NCBI RefSeq assembly: GCF_003352835.1
Contig: NZ_QLVD01000023.1
Span: forward strand, 434,001 to 498,000
Direction of reading: 5' to 3'
Length of the DNA: 64,000 bases
Origin: Ornithinimicrobium murale
GTDB taxonomy: Bacteria; Actinomycetota; Actinomycetes; Actinomycetales; Dermatophilaceae
Shown: piece by piece, positions 27,581 to 36,885 of the stretch
Position numbering within the stretch: position 1 is the first letter of the stretch
Layout of the letters: each line of letters opens with the position of its first letter
Position numbers and translations under genes: made by a program
The notes under the pieces: model-generated
What the model saw: the letters and a program-made list of their open reading frames with translations, nothing else
What the model was told of the DNA's origin: nothing
The model's database searches: none

Positions 27581-30500
27581 ATGGCCGCGCACGACCCTGC
27601 GTTGACGACCGTCGCCGGTGGCTCGGCGCTCTCCGACTTCCGTGCCCGTGCCCTGCTGCGCCGGCTGCAGACGGTGGTCCCGCGCGTGACCGGTGTCAGC
27701 GCGCGCTACCAGCACTGGGTGGCCTCCGCGGCCCCGCTCACCGACGACGAGGCCCACACCCTGCGCCAGCTCCTGACCTACGGCGACCCGCACCAGCCCA
27801 CCGAGCCTGCCCCGGGCGAAGCGACCGTGGTGGTCACCCCCCGGCTGGGCACCATCTCACCGTGGGCGAGCAAGGCCACCGACATCGTGCACAACTGCGG
27901 CATCGCCATCCACCGGGTCGAGCGGACCGTCGACTACACCCTCGCGCTGGACGGCCCGGCCCCGCTGACCGAACAGGAGTGGGTGGCCTGCGCCGCTCTG
28001 CTGCACGACCGGATGACCGAGACGGCGCTGCCCAGCTCCGAGGGAGCCGCGGCGCTGTTCGCCGAGCGAGAGGCCGCCCCGATGGAACTGGTCGACGTGC
28101 TCGGCCGAGGCTGGGACGCGGTGGCGGAGGCCGACACCGCCTGGGGCCTGGCACTAGCCCCCGACGAGATCGACTATCTGGTCGACGCCTTCACCCGCAT
28201 CGGCCGCAACCCGACCGACGTCGAGCTGACCATGTTCGCCCAGGCCAACTCCGAGCACTGCCGCCACAAGATCTTCAACGCCGACTTCGTCATCGACGGG
28301 GAAGCACAGCCGCACAGCCTGTTCGGGATGATCCGGCACACGGAGAAGGTCTCCGGTGCCGGCACGGTCGTGGCCTACAAGGACAACGCCTCGGTGATGG
28401 CCGGCGGACCGATCACCCGGTGGCTGCCGACCGGCGGTGCGGACGGGCCGCGGCGCTATGCCGCGGCCGAGGACGAGGTCCACGTGCTGATGAAGGTGGA
28501 GACGCACAACCACCCGACCGCCATCTCCCCCTTCGCCGGCGCCGCCACCGGTGCCGGCGGCGAGATCCGCGACGAGGGAGCCACCGGTCGCGGCAGCGCC
28601 CCCAAGGCCGGACTGACCGGCTTCGTGGTCTCCAACCTGCACCTGCCCGACACCAACGAGCCGTGGGAGGCGGACCCGTACGGCGCCCCGGACCACCTCG
28701 CCGCACCGCTGGACATCATGCTCGAAGGACCGATCGGCGCCGCGGCCTTCAACAACGAGTTCGGGCGTCCTGCGCTCGGCGGCTTCTTCCGGGTCTATGA
28801 GCAGACCGTCGACGGTGTGCGCCGGGGCTATCACAAGCCGATCATGAGTGCCGGCGGCCTGGGGTCGATCAGCGCCTCGCAGACCGAGAAGGTGCGCTTC
28901 CCCGCCGGGACCCTGCTCGTGCAGATCGGCGGACCGGGCATGCGCATCGGCATGGGCGGTGGCGCCGCCAGCTCGATGGCTTCGGGGGTCAACGCCGCCG
29001 AGCTCGACTTCGACTCGGTGCAGCGCGGCAACCCCGAGATGGAGCGCCGCGCCCAGGAGGTCATCAACCACTGCTGGTCCCTCGGCGCCGACAACCCGGT
29101 GCTGGCGATCCACGATGTCGGAGCCGGCGGCCTGAGCAACGCCTTCCCCGAGCTGGTCGACGACGCAGGCCTGGGCGCCCGTTTTGACCTGTCGGCCGTG
29201 CCGTTGGAGGAGTCGGGCCTGTCCCCCAAGGAGATCTGGTCCAACGAGAGCCAGGAGCGCTATGTCCTGGCGATCGCCCCGGACTCCCTGGACGGGTTCG
29301 CTGCGGTCTGCGAGCGGGAGCGGTGCCCGTATGCCGTGGTGGGGGTCGCGCAGGACGAGCCCCAGCTGGTCCTGGGTGACCCGGAGGCCGAGGCCGTCGA
29401 CATGCCGATGGAGGTCCTGCTGGGCAAGCCCCCGAAGATGACACGCGACGCCCGGCGGCTGACCCGTTCCACGCCCGACCTGGACCGCACCGGGCTGGAG
29501 GGGTCCGCGGTGCGGGACTCCGCATACGCCGTCCTGCGCCACCCGAGCGTGGCCTCCAAGCGGTTCCTGATCACCATCGGTGACCGGACGGTCGGCGGGC
29601 TGAGCCACCGGGACCAGATGGTCGGGCCGTGGCAGGTGCCGGTTGCCGATGTCGCGGTGACCCTGTCCGACCTGGTGGGACTGGCCGGGCAGGCGATGGC
29701 CAGCGGCGAGCGCACCCCGCTCGCCGCCGTTGACGGGCCGGCCTCGGGGCGGATGGCGGTCGGTGAGGCACTGACCAACCTGCTCGCCGCGCCGGTGACG
29801 CTCAGCGGGGTGAAGCTGTCCTGCAACTGGATGGCCGCCGCGGGCGAGGAGGGCGAGGACGCTGCGCTGTATGACACCGTCCACGCCGTGGCCATGGAGC
29901 TCTGTCCCGCGCTGGGCATCTCGGTGCCGGTCGGCAAGGACTCACTGTCGATGCGGACCACCTGGACGCAGGACGGCGCGGCCCGGCAGGTGACCTCGCC
30001 GGTGTCCCTGGCCGTCTCGGCCTTCGCCTCGCTCCCCGACGTCACCGGCACCCTGACCCCTCAGGTGGCTCCGGAGACGGGGCTCCTGCTGGTCGACCTG
30101 GGCGCCGGCCGCAACCGCCTCGGCGGCTCGATGCTCGCCCAGGTGCGCGGGGAGTTCGGCGGCACCGTGCCTGACCTGGACGACCCCGCCCGGCTGATCG
30201 CCCTGGCCGGAGCGCTCACTGAGCTGCGCGCGCAGGGCCTCGTGACGGCATACCACGACCGGTCTGACGGTGGCCTGTGGGCAACGTTGTGCGAGATGGC
30301 GTTTGCCGGCGCCGTCGGCCTCGACGTCACGCTGCCCGGTGCCGACGCGGTGGCCACCCTGTTCGCCGAGGAGCTCGGAGCGGTCCTCGGGGTCCCGACC
30401 AACCTGGTCGACGCCGCCCGGGCCGTGCTGGCCGAGCACGGGCTCGCCGAGCTCACGCACCTGTTGGGGAGCACCACCGCCGAGCGTCGCGTGCGCGTGC

Positions 30501-31474
30501 AGGGAGAGGGCGTCTCGCTGGACGAGCCGGTGCGCGACCTGGCGCAGGCCTGGGACGAGGTCTCCTGGCGAATCAGCTCGCTGCGCGACAACCCGGAGTG
30601 CGCGGACTCCGAGCACGCAGCGTTCGGCCGCGACGACGACCCCGGCCTGCACCTGGCCACCAGTTTCGACCCGACCCATGACGTCGCCGCGCCCTACCTC
30701 AACCTGGGAGCCCGCCCCGCCGTCGCGATCCTGCGCGAGCAGGGAGTCAACAGCCACCTGGAGACCGCCTTCGCCTTCGACCGGGCCGGCTTCGACACCT
30801 TCGACGTCCACATGACCGACCTGCAGAGCGGACGGTTCGACCTGGCCGACGTGGTGGGGCTGGTCGCCTGCGGAGGCTTCTCCTATGGCGACACCCTCGG
30901 GGCCGGCGAGGGGTGGGCACGCTCCGTGCTGTTCAACACCGCGCTGACGGAGTCCTTCGGGTCCTTCTTCGGCCGAACCGACACCTTCGCGCTGGGCATC
31001 TGCAACGGCTGCCAGATGTTCGCCGCCCTGGCCGACCTCATCCCCGGAGCCGAGGCGTGGCCGCGGTTCACCCGCAACGCCAGCGAGCAGTATGAAGCTC
31101 GCCTGAGCCTGGTCGAGGTGCTGGACAACCCCTCGATCTTCTTCTCCGGCATGGCAGGATCCCGGATCCCGATCGCCGTCGCGCACGGCGAGGGCCGGGC
31201 CGACTTCGCGGCGCGCGGTGATGCGTCGGCGGTGCTGGCGGCGGCGCGCTATGTCGACCACCACGGGCACCCGACCACCAGCTATCCCGCCAATCCGAAC
31301 GGCTCACCCGGTGGCCTGACCGCCGTGACGACCTCGGACGGACGGTTCACCGCGATGATGCCGCACCCCGAGCGGGTGCAGCGCAACGCCCAGCTGTCGT
31401 GGACGCCCGGCCCGCTGGACGAGGCCAGCCCCTGGCTGCGGATGTTCCGCAACGCCCGCGTCTGGGTGGACTGA
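27581..31474 (+). CDS. purL: Phosphoribosylformylglycinamidine synthase, long single-chain form
   Basis: 1297 residues, the size of the long PurL in which the synthase and glutaminase are one chain. An N-terminal PurS-like part (about 1-150) precedes two tandem AIR-synthase-like halves ([15 protein letters not shown] at about 220; [20 protein letters not shown] at about 305; later [12 protein letters not shown] at about 785). The C-terminal class I glutaminase has the nucleophile in GICNGCQMF (Cys1141) and the partner His/Glu in MMPHPERV (about 1263). It converts FGAR to FGAM. Many actinobacteria instead use separate PurS, PurQ and small PurL, so the long form is noteworthy here; no purS or purQ is nearby. 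Confidence 0.96.
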   Translation: MAAHDPALTTVAGGSALSDFRARALLRRLQTVVPRVTGVSARYQHWVASAAPLTDDEAHTLRQLLTYGDPHQPTEPAPGEATVVVTPRLGTISPWASKATDIVHNCGIAIHRVERTVDYTLALDGPAPLTEQEWVACAALLHDRMTETALPSSEGAAALFAEREAAPMELVDVLGRGWDAVAEADTAWGLALAPDEIDYLVDAFTRIGRNPTDVELTMFAQANSEHCRHKIFNADFVIDGEAQPHSLFGMIRHTEKVSGAGTVVAYKDNASVMAGGPITRWLPTGGADGPRRYAAAEDEVHVLMKVETHNHPTAISPFAGAATGAGGEIRDEGATGRGSAPKAGLTGFVVSNLHLPDTNEPWEADPYGAPDHLAAPLDIMLEGPIGAAAFNNEFGRPALGGFFRVYEQTVDGVRRGYHKPIMSAGGLGSISASQTEKVRFPAGTLLVQIGGPGMRIGMGGGAASSMASGVNAAELDFDSVQRGNPEMERRAQEVINHCWSLGADNPVLAIHDVGAGGLSNAFPELVDDAGLGARFDLSAVPLEESGLSPKEIWSNESQERYVLAIAPDSLDGFAAVCERERCPYAVVGVAQDEPQLVLGDPEAEAVDMPMEVLLGKPPKMTRDARRLTRSTPDLDRTGLEGSAVRDSAYAVLRHPSVASKRFLITIGDRTVGGLSHRDQMVGPWQVPVADVAVTLSDLVGLAGQAMASGERTPLAAVDGPASGRMAVGEALTNLLAAPVTLSGVKLSCNWMAAAGEEGEDAALYDTVHAVAMELCPALGISVPVGKDSLSMRTTWTQDGAARQVTSPVSLAVSAFASLPDVTGTLTPQVAPETGLLLVDLGAGRNRLGGSMLAQVRGEFGGTVPDLDDPARLIALAGALTELRAQGLVTAYHDRSDGGLWATLCEMAFAGAVGLDVTLPGADAVATLFAEELGAVLGVPTNLVDAARAVLAEHGLAELTHLLGSTTAERRVRVQGEGVSLDEPVRDLAQAWDEVSWRISSLRDNPECADSEHAAFGRDDDPGLHLATSFDPTHDVAAPYLNLGARPAVAILREQGVNSHLETAFAFDRAGFDTFDVHMTDLQSGRFDLADVVGLVACGGFSYGDTLGAGEGWARSVLFNTALTESFGSFFGRTDTFALGICNGCQMFAALADLIPGAEAWPRFTRNASEQYEARLSLVEVLDNPSIFFSGMAGSRIPIAVAHGEGRADFAARGDASAVLAAARYVDHHGHPTTSYPANPNGSPGGLTAVTTSDGRFTAMMPHPERVQRNAQLSWTPGPLDEASPWLRMFRNARVWVD

Positions 31475-31490
31475 CCACCCCACCTCGACC

Positions 31491-31605
31491 GAGCGCACCG
31501 GGACCCGGACAAACGCCCCACCGAGCGCACCGGGACCCAGACAAACGCCCCACCGAGCGCACCGGGACCCGGACAAACGCCCCACCGAGCGCACCGGCGC
31601 CGGTG
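31491..31605. repeat. Tandem repeat, 32-base period, locus B
   Basis: GAGCGCACCGG recurs at 31491, 31523, 31555 and 31587, exactly 32 bases apart, with ACAAACGCCCCACC between. Read on the minus strand the unit is GCGC, 5 bases, GGGG, then CGTTTGTCCGG, the same layout as locus A; GGTGCGCTCGGTGGGG is identical in both. The array ends in the palindrome CACCGGCGCCGGTG (31592-31605), which may serve as terminator for the convergent purL and VOC genes. Confidence 0.9.
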
Positions 31606-31615
31606 TCGGCGTGGG

Positions 31616-32053
31616 CTACTGGGCGCCCTCGTTGGCCCAGGCATCCAGCGCGGACTGCACCTCGGCATCGCTCTTGGTGAGGGTCGTCCCGACGATCCAC
31701 TGGTGCCCGAACGGGTCCCGCACCCGCCCCTGGCGCGACCCGTAGGGCTGGTCCTCGACCCGGAACAGGATCTCCGCCCCGCGGTCGACCGCCGCCTGCA
31801 CGACCCCGTCGGGGTCGTCGCAGACCACGTCGAGGATCACCCCGGAGCCACCGTCGGCCGGACTGCGGTCAACTTCGTCGGGATCCTTGAGCTGCAGCAC
31901 ATCGCCGCTGGGCAGGCTGAGCTCGGCAAAGACCACCACCTCGCCCATGGTGAAGCGGCTCACCAGGCTCATCCCGAAGACTTCCTGGTAGAACGCGATG
32001 GCACGATCGGCGCCATCGACGACAAGTTTCGGTCGGACACGGATCTGACTCAT
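31616..32053 (-). CDS. VOC (glyoxalase/bleomycin resistance-like) family protein
   Basis: 145 residues from the ATG at 32051-32053. Two beta-alpha-beta-beta-beta units are visible: KLVVDGADRAIAFYQEVFGM (about 9-28) with VVFAELSLPSGDVLQLKDP, and LDVVCDDPDGVVQAAVDRGAE with QGRVRDPFGHQWIVG (about 112-126). This is the common PhnB/bleomycin-resistance type of VOC fold. Catalysis versus ligand sequestration cannot be decided; metal ligands are not obvious. It stands alone, convergent with purL. Confidence 0.85.
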   Translation of the reverse strand: MSQIRVRPKLVVDGADRAIAFYQEVFGMSLVSRFTMGEVVVFAELSLPSGDVLQLKDPDEVDRSPADGGSGVILDVVCDDPDGVVQAAVDRGAEILFRVEDQPYGSRQGRVRDPFGHQWIVGTTLTKSDAEVQSALDAWANEGAQ

Positions 32054-32311
32054 ACCCTCCACCGTAGCCAACATTGCGTGCACACCAACCGGAATCGTCG
32101 AGACGCCCGTCGCGTCTGCGCAGGTCAGCGCGGTGGGTCCCCTCGGCGCCCTTGACCATTCCGGTTGTCGTGCGCGGTGGAGGGCAGTGGCAGGCTCCCG
32201 CGACGGTCATACCAGAGGCAGTCGGACCACACCCGCGGTATGAGGCCCCGTCGGAGCAGATCGCGACCGCAGGACGATCCGCTCCGCAACCAGTCTGGCG
32301 ATGCTGGAGGC
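32054..32311. other. 258-base intergenic region rich in inverted repeats
   Basis: No gene recognised. Perfect inverted pairs are CAACCGGAAT (32086-32095) / ATTCCGGTTG (32158-32167), AGACGC/GCGTCT (near 32101-32117) and TCATACC (32207-32213) / GGTATGA (32237-32243). The first two nest into one 82-base foldable unit. A structured untranslated RNA upstream of the small gene at 32312 is possible but unproven. Confidence 0.4.
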
Positions 32312-32476
32312 ATGGATATCAACCACCTGCTCTCCGACCTGGCCATCGTCGCCGGCATCCTGCTCGTGGCCGTGCTGGCCGTCGGGCCGTTGTGGCTCGC
32401 CCACGACACCCAGCGCGGTGATAGCCGCGACCACGCGTCACGGCGGGCTCACTCGAGCCCGCTCGCCACGGACTGA
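32312..32476 (+). CDS. Small single-span membrane protein (hypothetical)
   Basis: 54 residues. The start ATG at 32312 follows CTGGAGG with good spacing. A short polar start (MDINHLLSDL) is followed by one hydrophobic helix (AIVAGILLVAVLAVGPLWLA, about 11-30), then a basic, Arg/His-rich tail predicted to stay in the cytoplasm. No family is recognised. Coding support is the ribosome site and the clean membrane segment only. Confidence 0.45.
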   Translation: MDINHLLSDLAIVAGILLVAVLAVGPLWLAHDTQRGDSRDHASRRAHSSPLATD

Positions 32477-32553
32477 CTCGCCGGCAGTTTCATGAGTACC
32501 GGAGATCGACAACCTCGGGTGCCGCGCGCTCTCGGGGCGACCTCTGACAGGCC

Positions 32554-33030
32554 TCAGTCGATCATCGTCACGCCGTAGTGCGCCAGCAGACCGAACGCCA
32601 CGCCCCACAGGATGATGGAGACGGTCTGCCACGCGATCACGGCATGACGCGAGGCCCCGAAGGAGACCATGGCGGCGGAGGTGATCTGGCTGGGCAGGAT
32701 GGTCTGCCCCAGCAGACTCACTCCGGCCACGCCGAAGCGATCGAAACGCTCCCGCAGCTTGCGTCGACGGGCCGACTCCGGCTTGTCCCGCGCGACCCGT
32801 GAGCGGACGGCCCCCGCGCCGAGCACCACCAGCAACATGGTGACGAGATTGCCGATGACCGCCATCGCAATCGCGATCGGCAGGGGGAGTCCGGCCAGCA
32901 CCCCGATGACCGAGCCGAGGTAGGACTCCACGAACGGGATCGCCCCAGCGATCACGATCCCGGCCCACTGCAACCACTCGGGCAGGGAGGCGGTGAAGTC
33001 CTGCAGCCCCTGGACTATCGAATCCATCAT
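32554..33030 (-). CDS. Putative small multi-drug export protein family membrane protein
   Basis: 158 residues, with about four hydrophobic segments: WAGIVIAGAIPFVESYLGSVIGVLAGL (about 22-48), IAIAMAVIGNLVTMLLVVLGA, GVSLLGQTILPSQITSAAMVSF and IAWQTVSIILWGVAFGLLA. The PFVESYLG and LLGQTILPSQI segments fit the small multi-drug export family (COG2426-like). Actual transport is not proven for most members. It is divergent from a TetR repressor gene, with two adjacent palindromic operators between the starts, so it is very likely the repressor's target. Confidence 0.75.
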   Translation of the reverse strand: MMDSIVQGLQDFTASLPEWLQWAGIVIAGAIPFVESYLGSVIGVLAGLPLPIAIAMAVIGNLVTMLLVVLGAGAVRSRVARDKPESARRRKLRERFDRFGVAGVSLLGQTILPSQITSAAMVSFGASRHAVIAWQTVSIILWGVAFGLLAHYGVTMID

Positions 33031-33041
33031 ACCTTGAGACT

Positions 33042-33067
33042 AGCACACTGTACTAGCACACTGTGCT
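33042..33067. promoter_or_regulatory. Tandem TetR operator
   Basis: Two adjoining 13-base sites, AGCACACTGTACT (33042-33054) and AGCACACTGTGCT (33055-33067); the second is a perfect palindrome around a central C and the first differs at one position. They lie between the divergent starts at 33030 and 33100, so one repressor could block both genes. Confidence 0.75.
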
Positions 33068-33099
33068 GGTATTCTCGGTCGGCGAGGAGGCTGACATCC

Positions 33100-33738
33100 A
33101 TGGTCGATCGCAGGGAGCAAATCGTGCAGGCGGCGCAGGAGCTGCTCGCCGAGGGCGGACTCCGTGCGCTGAGCGTGCGGAGCACGGCCGCACGGGCTGG
33201 CATCGGGGCCAGCACACTGCGCCACTACTTCCCCACCCAGCAGGCACTCTTCGACACCGTGATGTCAGTGTCCTTCAACGCGCACCTGGACGACCTGCGG
33301 ATCGCGGATCGGCAGGTCCCGGCAGCAGACAGACTGAGTGAGTGCCTCGCCCAGTTCCTGCCGCCCAGCGATGCCGAGACGGCCCAGCTGCTCGACTGGC
33401 TGAGCATGTACTCCGCTGCCCTAGGGCCAAGACGCACCGACCAGGCGACCCGGGCACTGACCTCGCTCACGGCCTTGGGTCGGCAACGCGTCGCGGCCTG
33501 GCTGGCTGTGCTGCAGGAGCAGGGCGAGCTGCGACACCCGAATGTGGATCGGCACGTCACGCTGCTGCTGGCACACCTTGACGGGCTCTGCCTCGCACTG
33601 CTCGTCCCCGACTCGGGGTTCACCCTGGCAGACGCACTCGAGCAGTTGCGGGAGTTGATCGCAGCCATGGTGGTCCACCCTTCAGCCGAGACCGAGACCG
33701 TCCGCGAAGACCGACCGACGCACCCCGACGAGCGCTAG
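33100..33738 (+). CDS. TetR/AcrR-family transcriptional repressor
   Basis: 212 residues from the ATG at 33100, which follows GAGGAGG. The N-terminal helix-turn-helix is clear (REQIVQAAQELLAEGGLRAL, then STAARAGIGASTLRHYFPTQQALF, about 4-50). A helical ligand-binding domain of about 150 residues follows. It probably represses itself and the divergent small export protein through the twin operator. The stop overlaps the stop of the convergent ABC permease gene by 4 bases. The inducer is unknown. Confidence 0.92.
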   Translation: MVDRREQIVQAAQELLAEGGLRALSVRSTAARAGIGASTLRHYFPTQQALFDTVMSVSFNAHLDDLRIADRQVPAADRLSECLAQFLPPSDAETAQLLDWLSMYSAALGPRRTDQATRALTSLTALGRQRVAAWLAVLQEQGELRHPNVDRHVTLLLAHLDGLCLALLVPDSGFTLADALEQLRELIAAMVVHPSAETETVREDRPTHPDER

Positions 33739-34586
33739 GCGAGGTCGCGTCGCCGGACCACCAGCACCGTGATCATGGGCAGCAGCACGGCATACGCCAG
33801 AACGGTGACCAGCGCCTGGGTGCCGGACAGGGTGTCCAGGACACCCGGCGCGCCCTCCGGGCCGCCGGTCGCGCCGAGCGAGCCGACCAAGGAGCCGGCG
33901 GCGGTGCCCGGCAGGACCGTGGTGAGCGCGTCGACCCAGCTCAGCAGACTGCCGACGCCGCGGAGCAGGTTCTCCACCACCAGGGACCAGACCAGGCCGA
34001 GACCGACCGCGAGCGCGGGGCCGCGGGCCAGGGTGCCGAGCAGGTAGCCGAACAGCGCCCACATGAGCAGCACCAGGAAGGCAGTGCCCGCACCGCGCCC
34101 TAGGTCGGTCGCCGCGGGCAGGGCCAGGTCGGCTCCCTCCACCAGCGCCAGGGAGGTTGCGATCCCCAGGGCGAGCAGCACCGAGGCGAGCACCGTCGTC
34201 GCGACCGCAAGCGTCAGGGACACCAGTGACCCGAGGACAACGCTGGTGCGCGAGGGACCCTGCGTCAGAATCGTCTTCCAACTGCCCCAGCCGTAGCCGC
34301 TGGAGGCGGCCATGGCACCGAGCACCACCATCAGGGCGCCCCCGAACATCGGGGTGCCGGCGGTGATCGTCTCCGGCACGTTGCCCGGCAGCACCGAGCG
34401 CAGCAGCAGCTCACCCGCCATGCCGTCGGTCGCGAAGCTGCCACTGCCGGTCCGGTAGGCCAGATAGTTGAACACGTATCCGAACAGCACCATCAGCACC
34501 AGCCACGCCGCACCCACCACCCAGACTGCCGGCCACCTGCGCAGCCGCAGGACATCGGCCCGGGTGCTCGCCAACATCGTCGTCAC
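33735..34586 (-). CDS. ABC-2 type transporter permease
   Basis: 283 residues with six predicted membrane segments: near 20-40 (VWVVGAAWLVLMVLFGYVF), 85-105 (MFGGALMVVLGAMAASSGYG), 120-150, 165-185, 195-215 and 255-275. The segment YGWGSWKTILTQGPSRTSVVLGSL (about 102-125) is typical of ABC-2 exporters. It forms the membrane part of an efflux transporter with the ATPase encoded immediately upstream (4-base overlap). The cargo, drug or lipid-like, cannot be told. Confidence 0.88.
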   Translation of the reverse strand: MTTMLASTRADVLRLRRWPAVWVVGAAWLVLMVLFGYVFNYLAYRTGSGSFATDGMAGELLLRSVLPGNVPETITAGTPMFGGALMVVLGAMAASSGYGWGSWKTILTQGPSRTSVVLGSLVSLTLAVATTVLASVLLALGIATSLALVEGADLALPAATDLGRGAGTAFLVLLMWALFGYLLGTLARGPALAVGLGLVWSLVVENLLRGVGSLLSWVDALTTVLPGTAAGSLVGSLGATGGPEGAPGVLDTLSGTQALVTVLAYAVLLPMITVLVVRRRDLA

Positions 34587-35500
34587 GACACCGTCTCCTC
34601 TCGCCGCACGACCGCACCGGCCGCGGTCATCTCAAAGAACACGTCCTCCAGGGAGCGGTCACTCCGCCGCACAGAGTGGACCTCAAGGCCCCGCGCGACC
34701 AGCGCACGAACCAGCTGCGGCGCCTGCTCCGGCGCCAGCGCGACCAGCAACTCGCCGCGCTCGACCAGCACGTCCCCGGTGAACTCCCGGGCCACCGCGA
34801 GCGCCTCCTCGACCGGCTCGGCGCGCACCTGCAACCGCGGTGTGCCGAGCAGCTCGGCGACCGTCGACTCGCGCAGCAAGCGCCCCCGGTTGATGACGCC
34901 CACCCGGTGGCAGATCTCCTGGACCTCGCCGAGCAGGTGCGAGGACAACAGCACGGTCTGACCACCTCGGGCGAGGTCGACCACCAGGGACCTCATTCCG
35001 GCCATGCCGGCCGGGTCGAGCCCGTTGGTCGGTTCGTCCAGGACGATCAGCTCGGGGTCTCCCAGCAGCGCCGCGGCCACCCCCAGCCGTTGCTTCATGC
35101 CGAGGGAGTAGGAGCGGAACACATCCCCGCCGCGCTCGCCGAGTTCGACCCGCTCGAGGGCGTCCTCGACCTCGGCCTCGGCCAGCCGGCGGTAGCGCGC
35201 CAGGACCCGCAGGTTGTCCCGGCCGGAGAGGTAGGGCATGAAGCCGGGACCCTCGACGAGCGCACCGACCCTTGCCATCACCCCTGGCGATCCCGCTGCG
35301 CCGTCCAGCACACTGACCGTGCCGCTCGTGGGTCTGATCAGCCCGAGCACCATGCGCAGCGTGGTGGTCTTGCCCGCACCGTTGGGGCCGAGGAAGCCAT
35401 AGACCTCGCCCCGTCGCACCGTCAGGTTCACCTCGTCGACGGCGATCCGTGGGCCGTACCTCTTGGTGAGGCCGGCCGTCTGCACCACTGGTTCACTCAT
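34583..35500 (-). CDS. ABC transporter ATP-binding protein (DrrA/CcmA type)
   Basis: 305 residues from the ATG at 35498-35500. Walker A GPNGAGKTT (about 41-49), the signature SLGMKQRLGVA (about 137), Walker B LIVLDEPTNGLDP (about 158) and a switch His in LLSSHLLGEV (about 188) are all present. The C-terminal 85 residues (VRAEPVEEALAVAREF, then RSLEDVFFEMT) are of the kind found in DrrA-like drug exporters. It powers the permease encoded just downstream. The gene is divergent from a two-component system, which likely controls it. Confidence 0.92.
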   Translation of the reverse strand: MSEPVVQTAGLTKRYGPRIAVDEVNLTVRRGEVYGFLGPNGAGKTTTLRMVLGLIRPTSGTVSVLDGAAGSPGVMARVGALVEGPGFMPYLSGRDNLRVLARYRRLAEAEVEDALERVELGERGGDVFRSYSLGMKQRLGVAAALLGDPELIVLDEPTNGLDPAGMAGMRSLVVDLARGGQTVLLSSHLLGEVQEICHRVGVINRGRLLRESTVAELLGTPRLQVRAEPVEEALAVAREFTGDVLVERGELLVALAPEQAPQLVRALVARGLEVHSVRRSDRSLEDVFFEMTAAGAVVRREETVS

Positions 35501-35548
35501 GCCCACCACCCTGGTCCCGCACCTGGGGTGGGGTCGTCCGCCCGGGTG

Positions 35549-35573
35549 CGTGATCGACCTACGCAGGATCACG
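35549..35573. promoter_or_regulatory. Inverted repeat in the divergent ABC / two-component promoter
   Basis: CGTGATC (35549-35555) and GATCACG (35567-35573) are a perfect 7-base dyad with an 11-base centre. It lies 49 bases upstream of the ABC ATPase start (35500) and 110 bases upstream of the kinase start (35683). A response-regulator binding site is a reasonable guess. A TAGCAT -10-like hexamer is at about 35622 on the plus strand. Confidence 0.5.
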
Positions 35574-35682
35574 TATGCGGAGTGCTCGCCGGAGCGGAGG
35601 TGCTCGGCTCCGCCCCGGGCCTAGCATCGGTGGGTCGGGTCAGGGTCGCCTGCCCGCGGACGGATGAGGAGGGCTCAGTCAC

Positions 35683-36885
35683 ATGCCACAGGCCCCGTCG
35701 CGCCGCGACGAGCAACGATTCCGTGCCCGGGATCTGCTGTGGGTGCTGCCGCTCGCCGTGTTCGCCGGCGTGGGCACGCTCTTCTCCGGGGCGTCACCGG
35801 AGGGAGGGTGGTCCGGGCGGCGGGCACCGTCCGAGGACTTCGGCCCCCCGTGGGCTGACGGCTCTGTGCCCGACCTGGTCGGTGACGGGCTGCTCCTGGC
35901 GGCCGCCATCGTGGTCCTGGCGACGCTGGTGCAGCTGGCGGCACGGGCGCTGCCCGCCGCCACGCTGCTGGTGACCGGTGTCCTGGTCGGTGGCTACCTC
36001 GCGCTCGGCTTCCATGACGGCCCCGTCTACCTGGTGCTCGTCGTGAGTTCCTTCGTGACCGCCCGGCAGGCGCCGGTGCGCATCTGGGTCCGCTCCGTGG
36101 TCCCGGCCCTCGTCGTGGCCCTGGCCGGCCTGGTCGCCCGCGAGCTGGACGGCTCTGACGGTTTCGCGGTGGCCGCCCTGTGGCGGTCAAGCGGGACCAT
36201 TGGCCTCACGCTGGCTGCGGGGCTGCTCGCCGGACTGCTGCGCAACCGGCGTCAGGCGGCCCGGGAGCGGGCCCAGCACGCCGCCACGGCCGAGCAGCTG
36301 CGCACCGCACAGGAGCTGCACGACGGCGTGGGCCACGGCCTGGCGGTCATCGCGATGCAGTCCGGCGTCGCGTTGCACGTGCTCGAGCGTGACCCCGCAG
36401 CAGCCCGGGCCGCGCTCGAGGCGATCCGCGACACCAGCCGCGAGTCCCTGGGGTCGCTGCGCGTCGAGCTGTCCCGCCTGGCGGGCCAGCCGGCCCCGCG
36501 CCGACCCCGACCGGGGCTGGCTGAGCTGCCGGCCCTCGTGGCGCGGGTGGAAGCCTCCGGCGTCCGGGTGAGGCTGCGCGACGAGTCGCCCGACGACCTG
36601 TCGGAGGCAGTGGAGGCAGCGGCCTTCGCCATCGCCCAGGAGTCGCTGACCAACGTCCTGCGGCACTCGGGGGCGCGTCAGGTCGACCTCACGCTGACGA
36701 CCACGGGCGGGCGCCTGCAACTCGTGGTGCGAGATGACGGGCACGGCGTCTCGGTGCACGATGAGGGCATGGGCCTGGCAGGCATGCGCAACCGTGCAGC
36801 CGCGATCGGCGGCACGCTCCGAGCCGCGCCGCGACCCGCGGGTGGCTTCGAGGTGCGCGCCGACCTGCCGGTGGAGGCGCCGTGA
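35683..36885 (+). CDS. Sensor histidine kinase, HisKA_3 type
   Basis: 400 residues. Five or so membrane segments fill about 18-185, with no large extracellular domain, as in kinases that sense the membrane or a transporter. A coiled segment leads to the phospho-accepting His in QELHDGVGHGLAVIAMQSGVAL (about 207-228). The HATPase domain has IAQESLTNVLRHSGARQV (about 312-329) and GMGLAGMRNRA (about 363). It phosphorylates the response regulator encoded downstream, whose GTG overlaps this stop (GTGA at 36882-36885). The ABC exporter lies divergently alongside, so drug or envelope stress sensing is plausible. Confidence 0.93.
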   Translation: MPQAPSRRDEQRFRARDLLWVLPLAVFAGVGTLFSGASPEGGWSGRRAPSEDFGPPWADGSVPDLVGDGLLLAAAIVVLATLVQLAARALPAATLLVTGVLVGGYLALGFHDGPVYLVLVVSSFVTARQAPVRIWVRSVVPALVVALAGLVARELDGSDGFAVAALWRSSGTIGLTLAAGLLAGLLRNRRQAARERAQHAATAEQLRTAQELHDGVGHGLAVIAMQSGVALHVLERDPAAARAALEAIRDTSRESLGSLRVELSRLAGQPAPRRPRPGLAELPALVARVEASGVRVRLRDESPDDLSEAVEAAAFAIAQESLTNVLRHSGARQVDLTLTTTGGRLQLVVRDDGHGVSVHDEGMGLAGMRNRAAAIGGTLRAAPRPAGGFEVRADLPVEAP

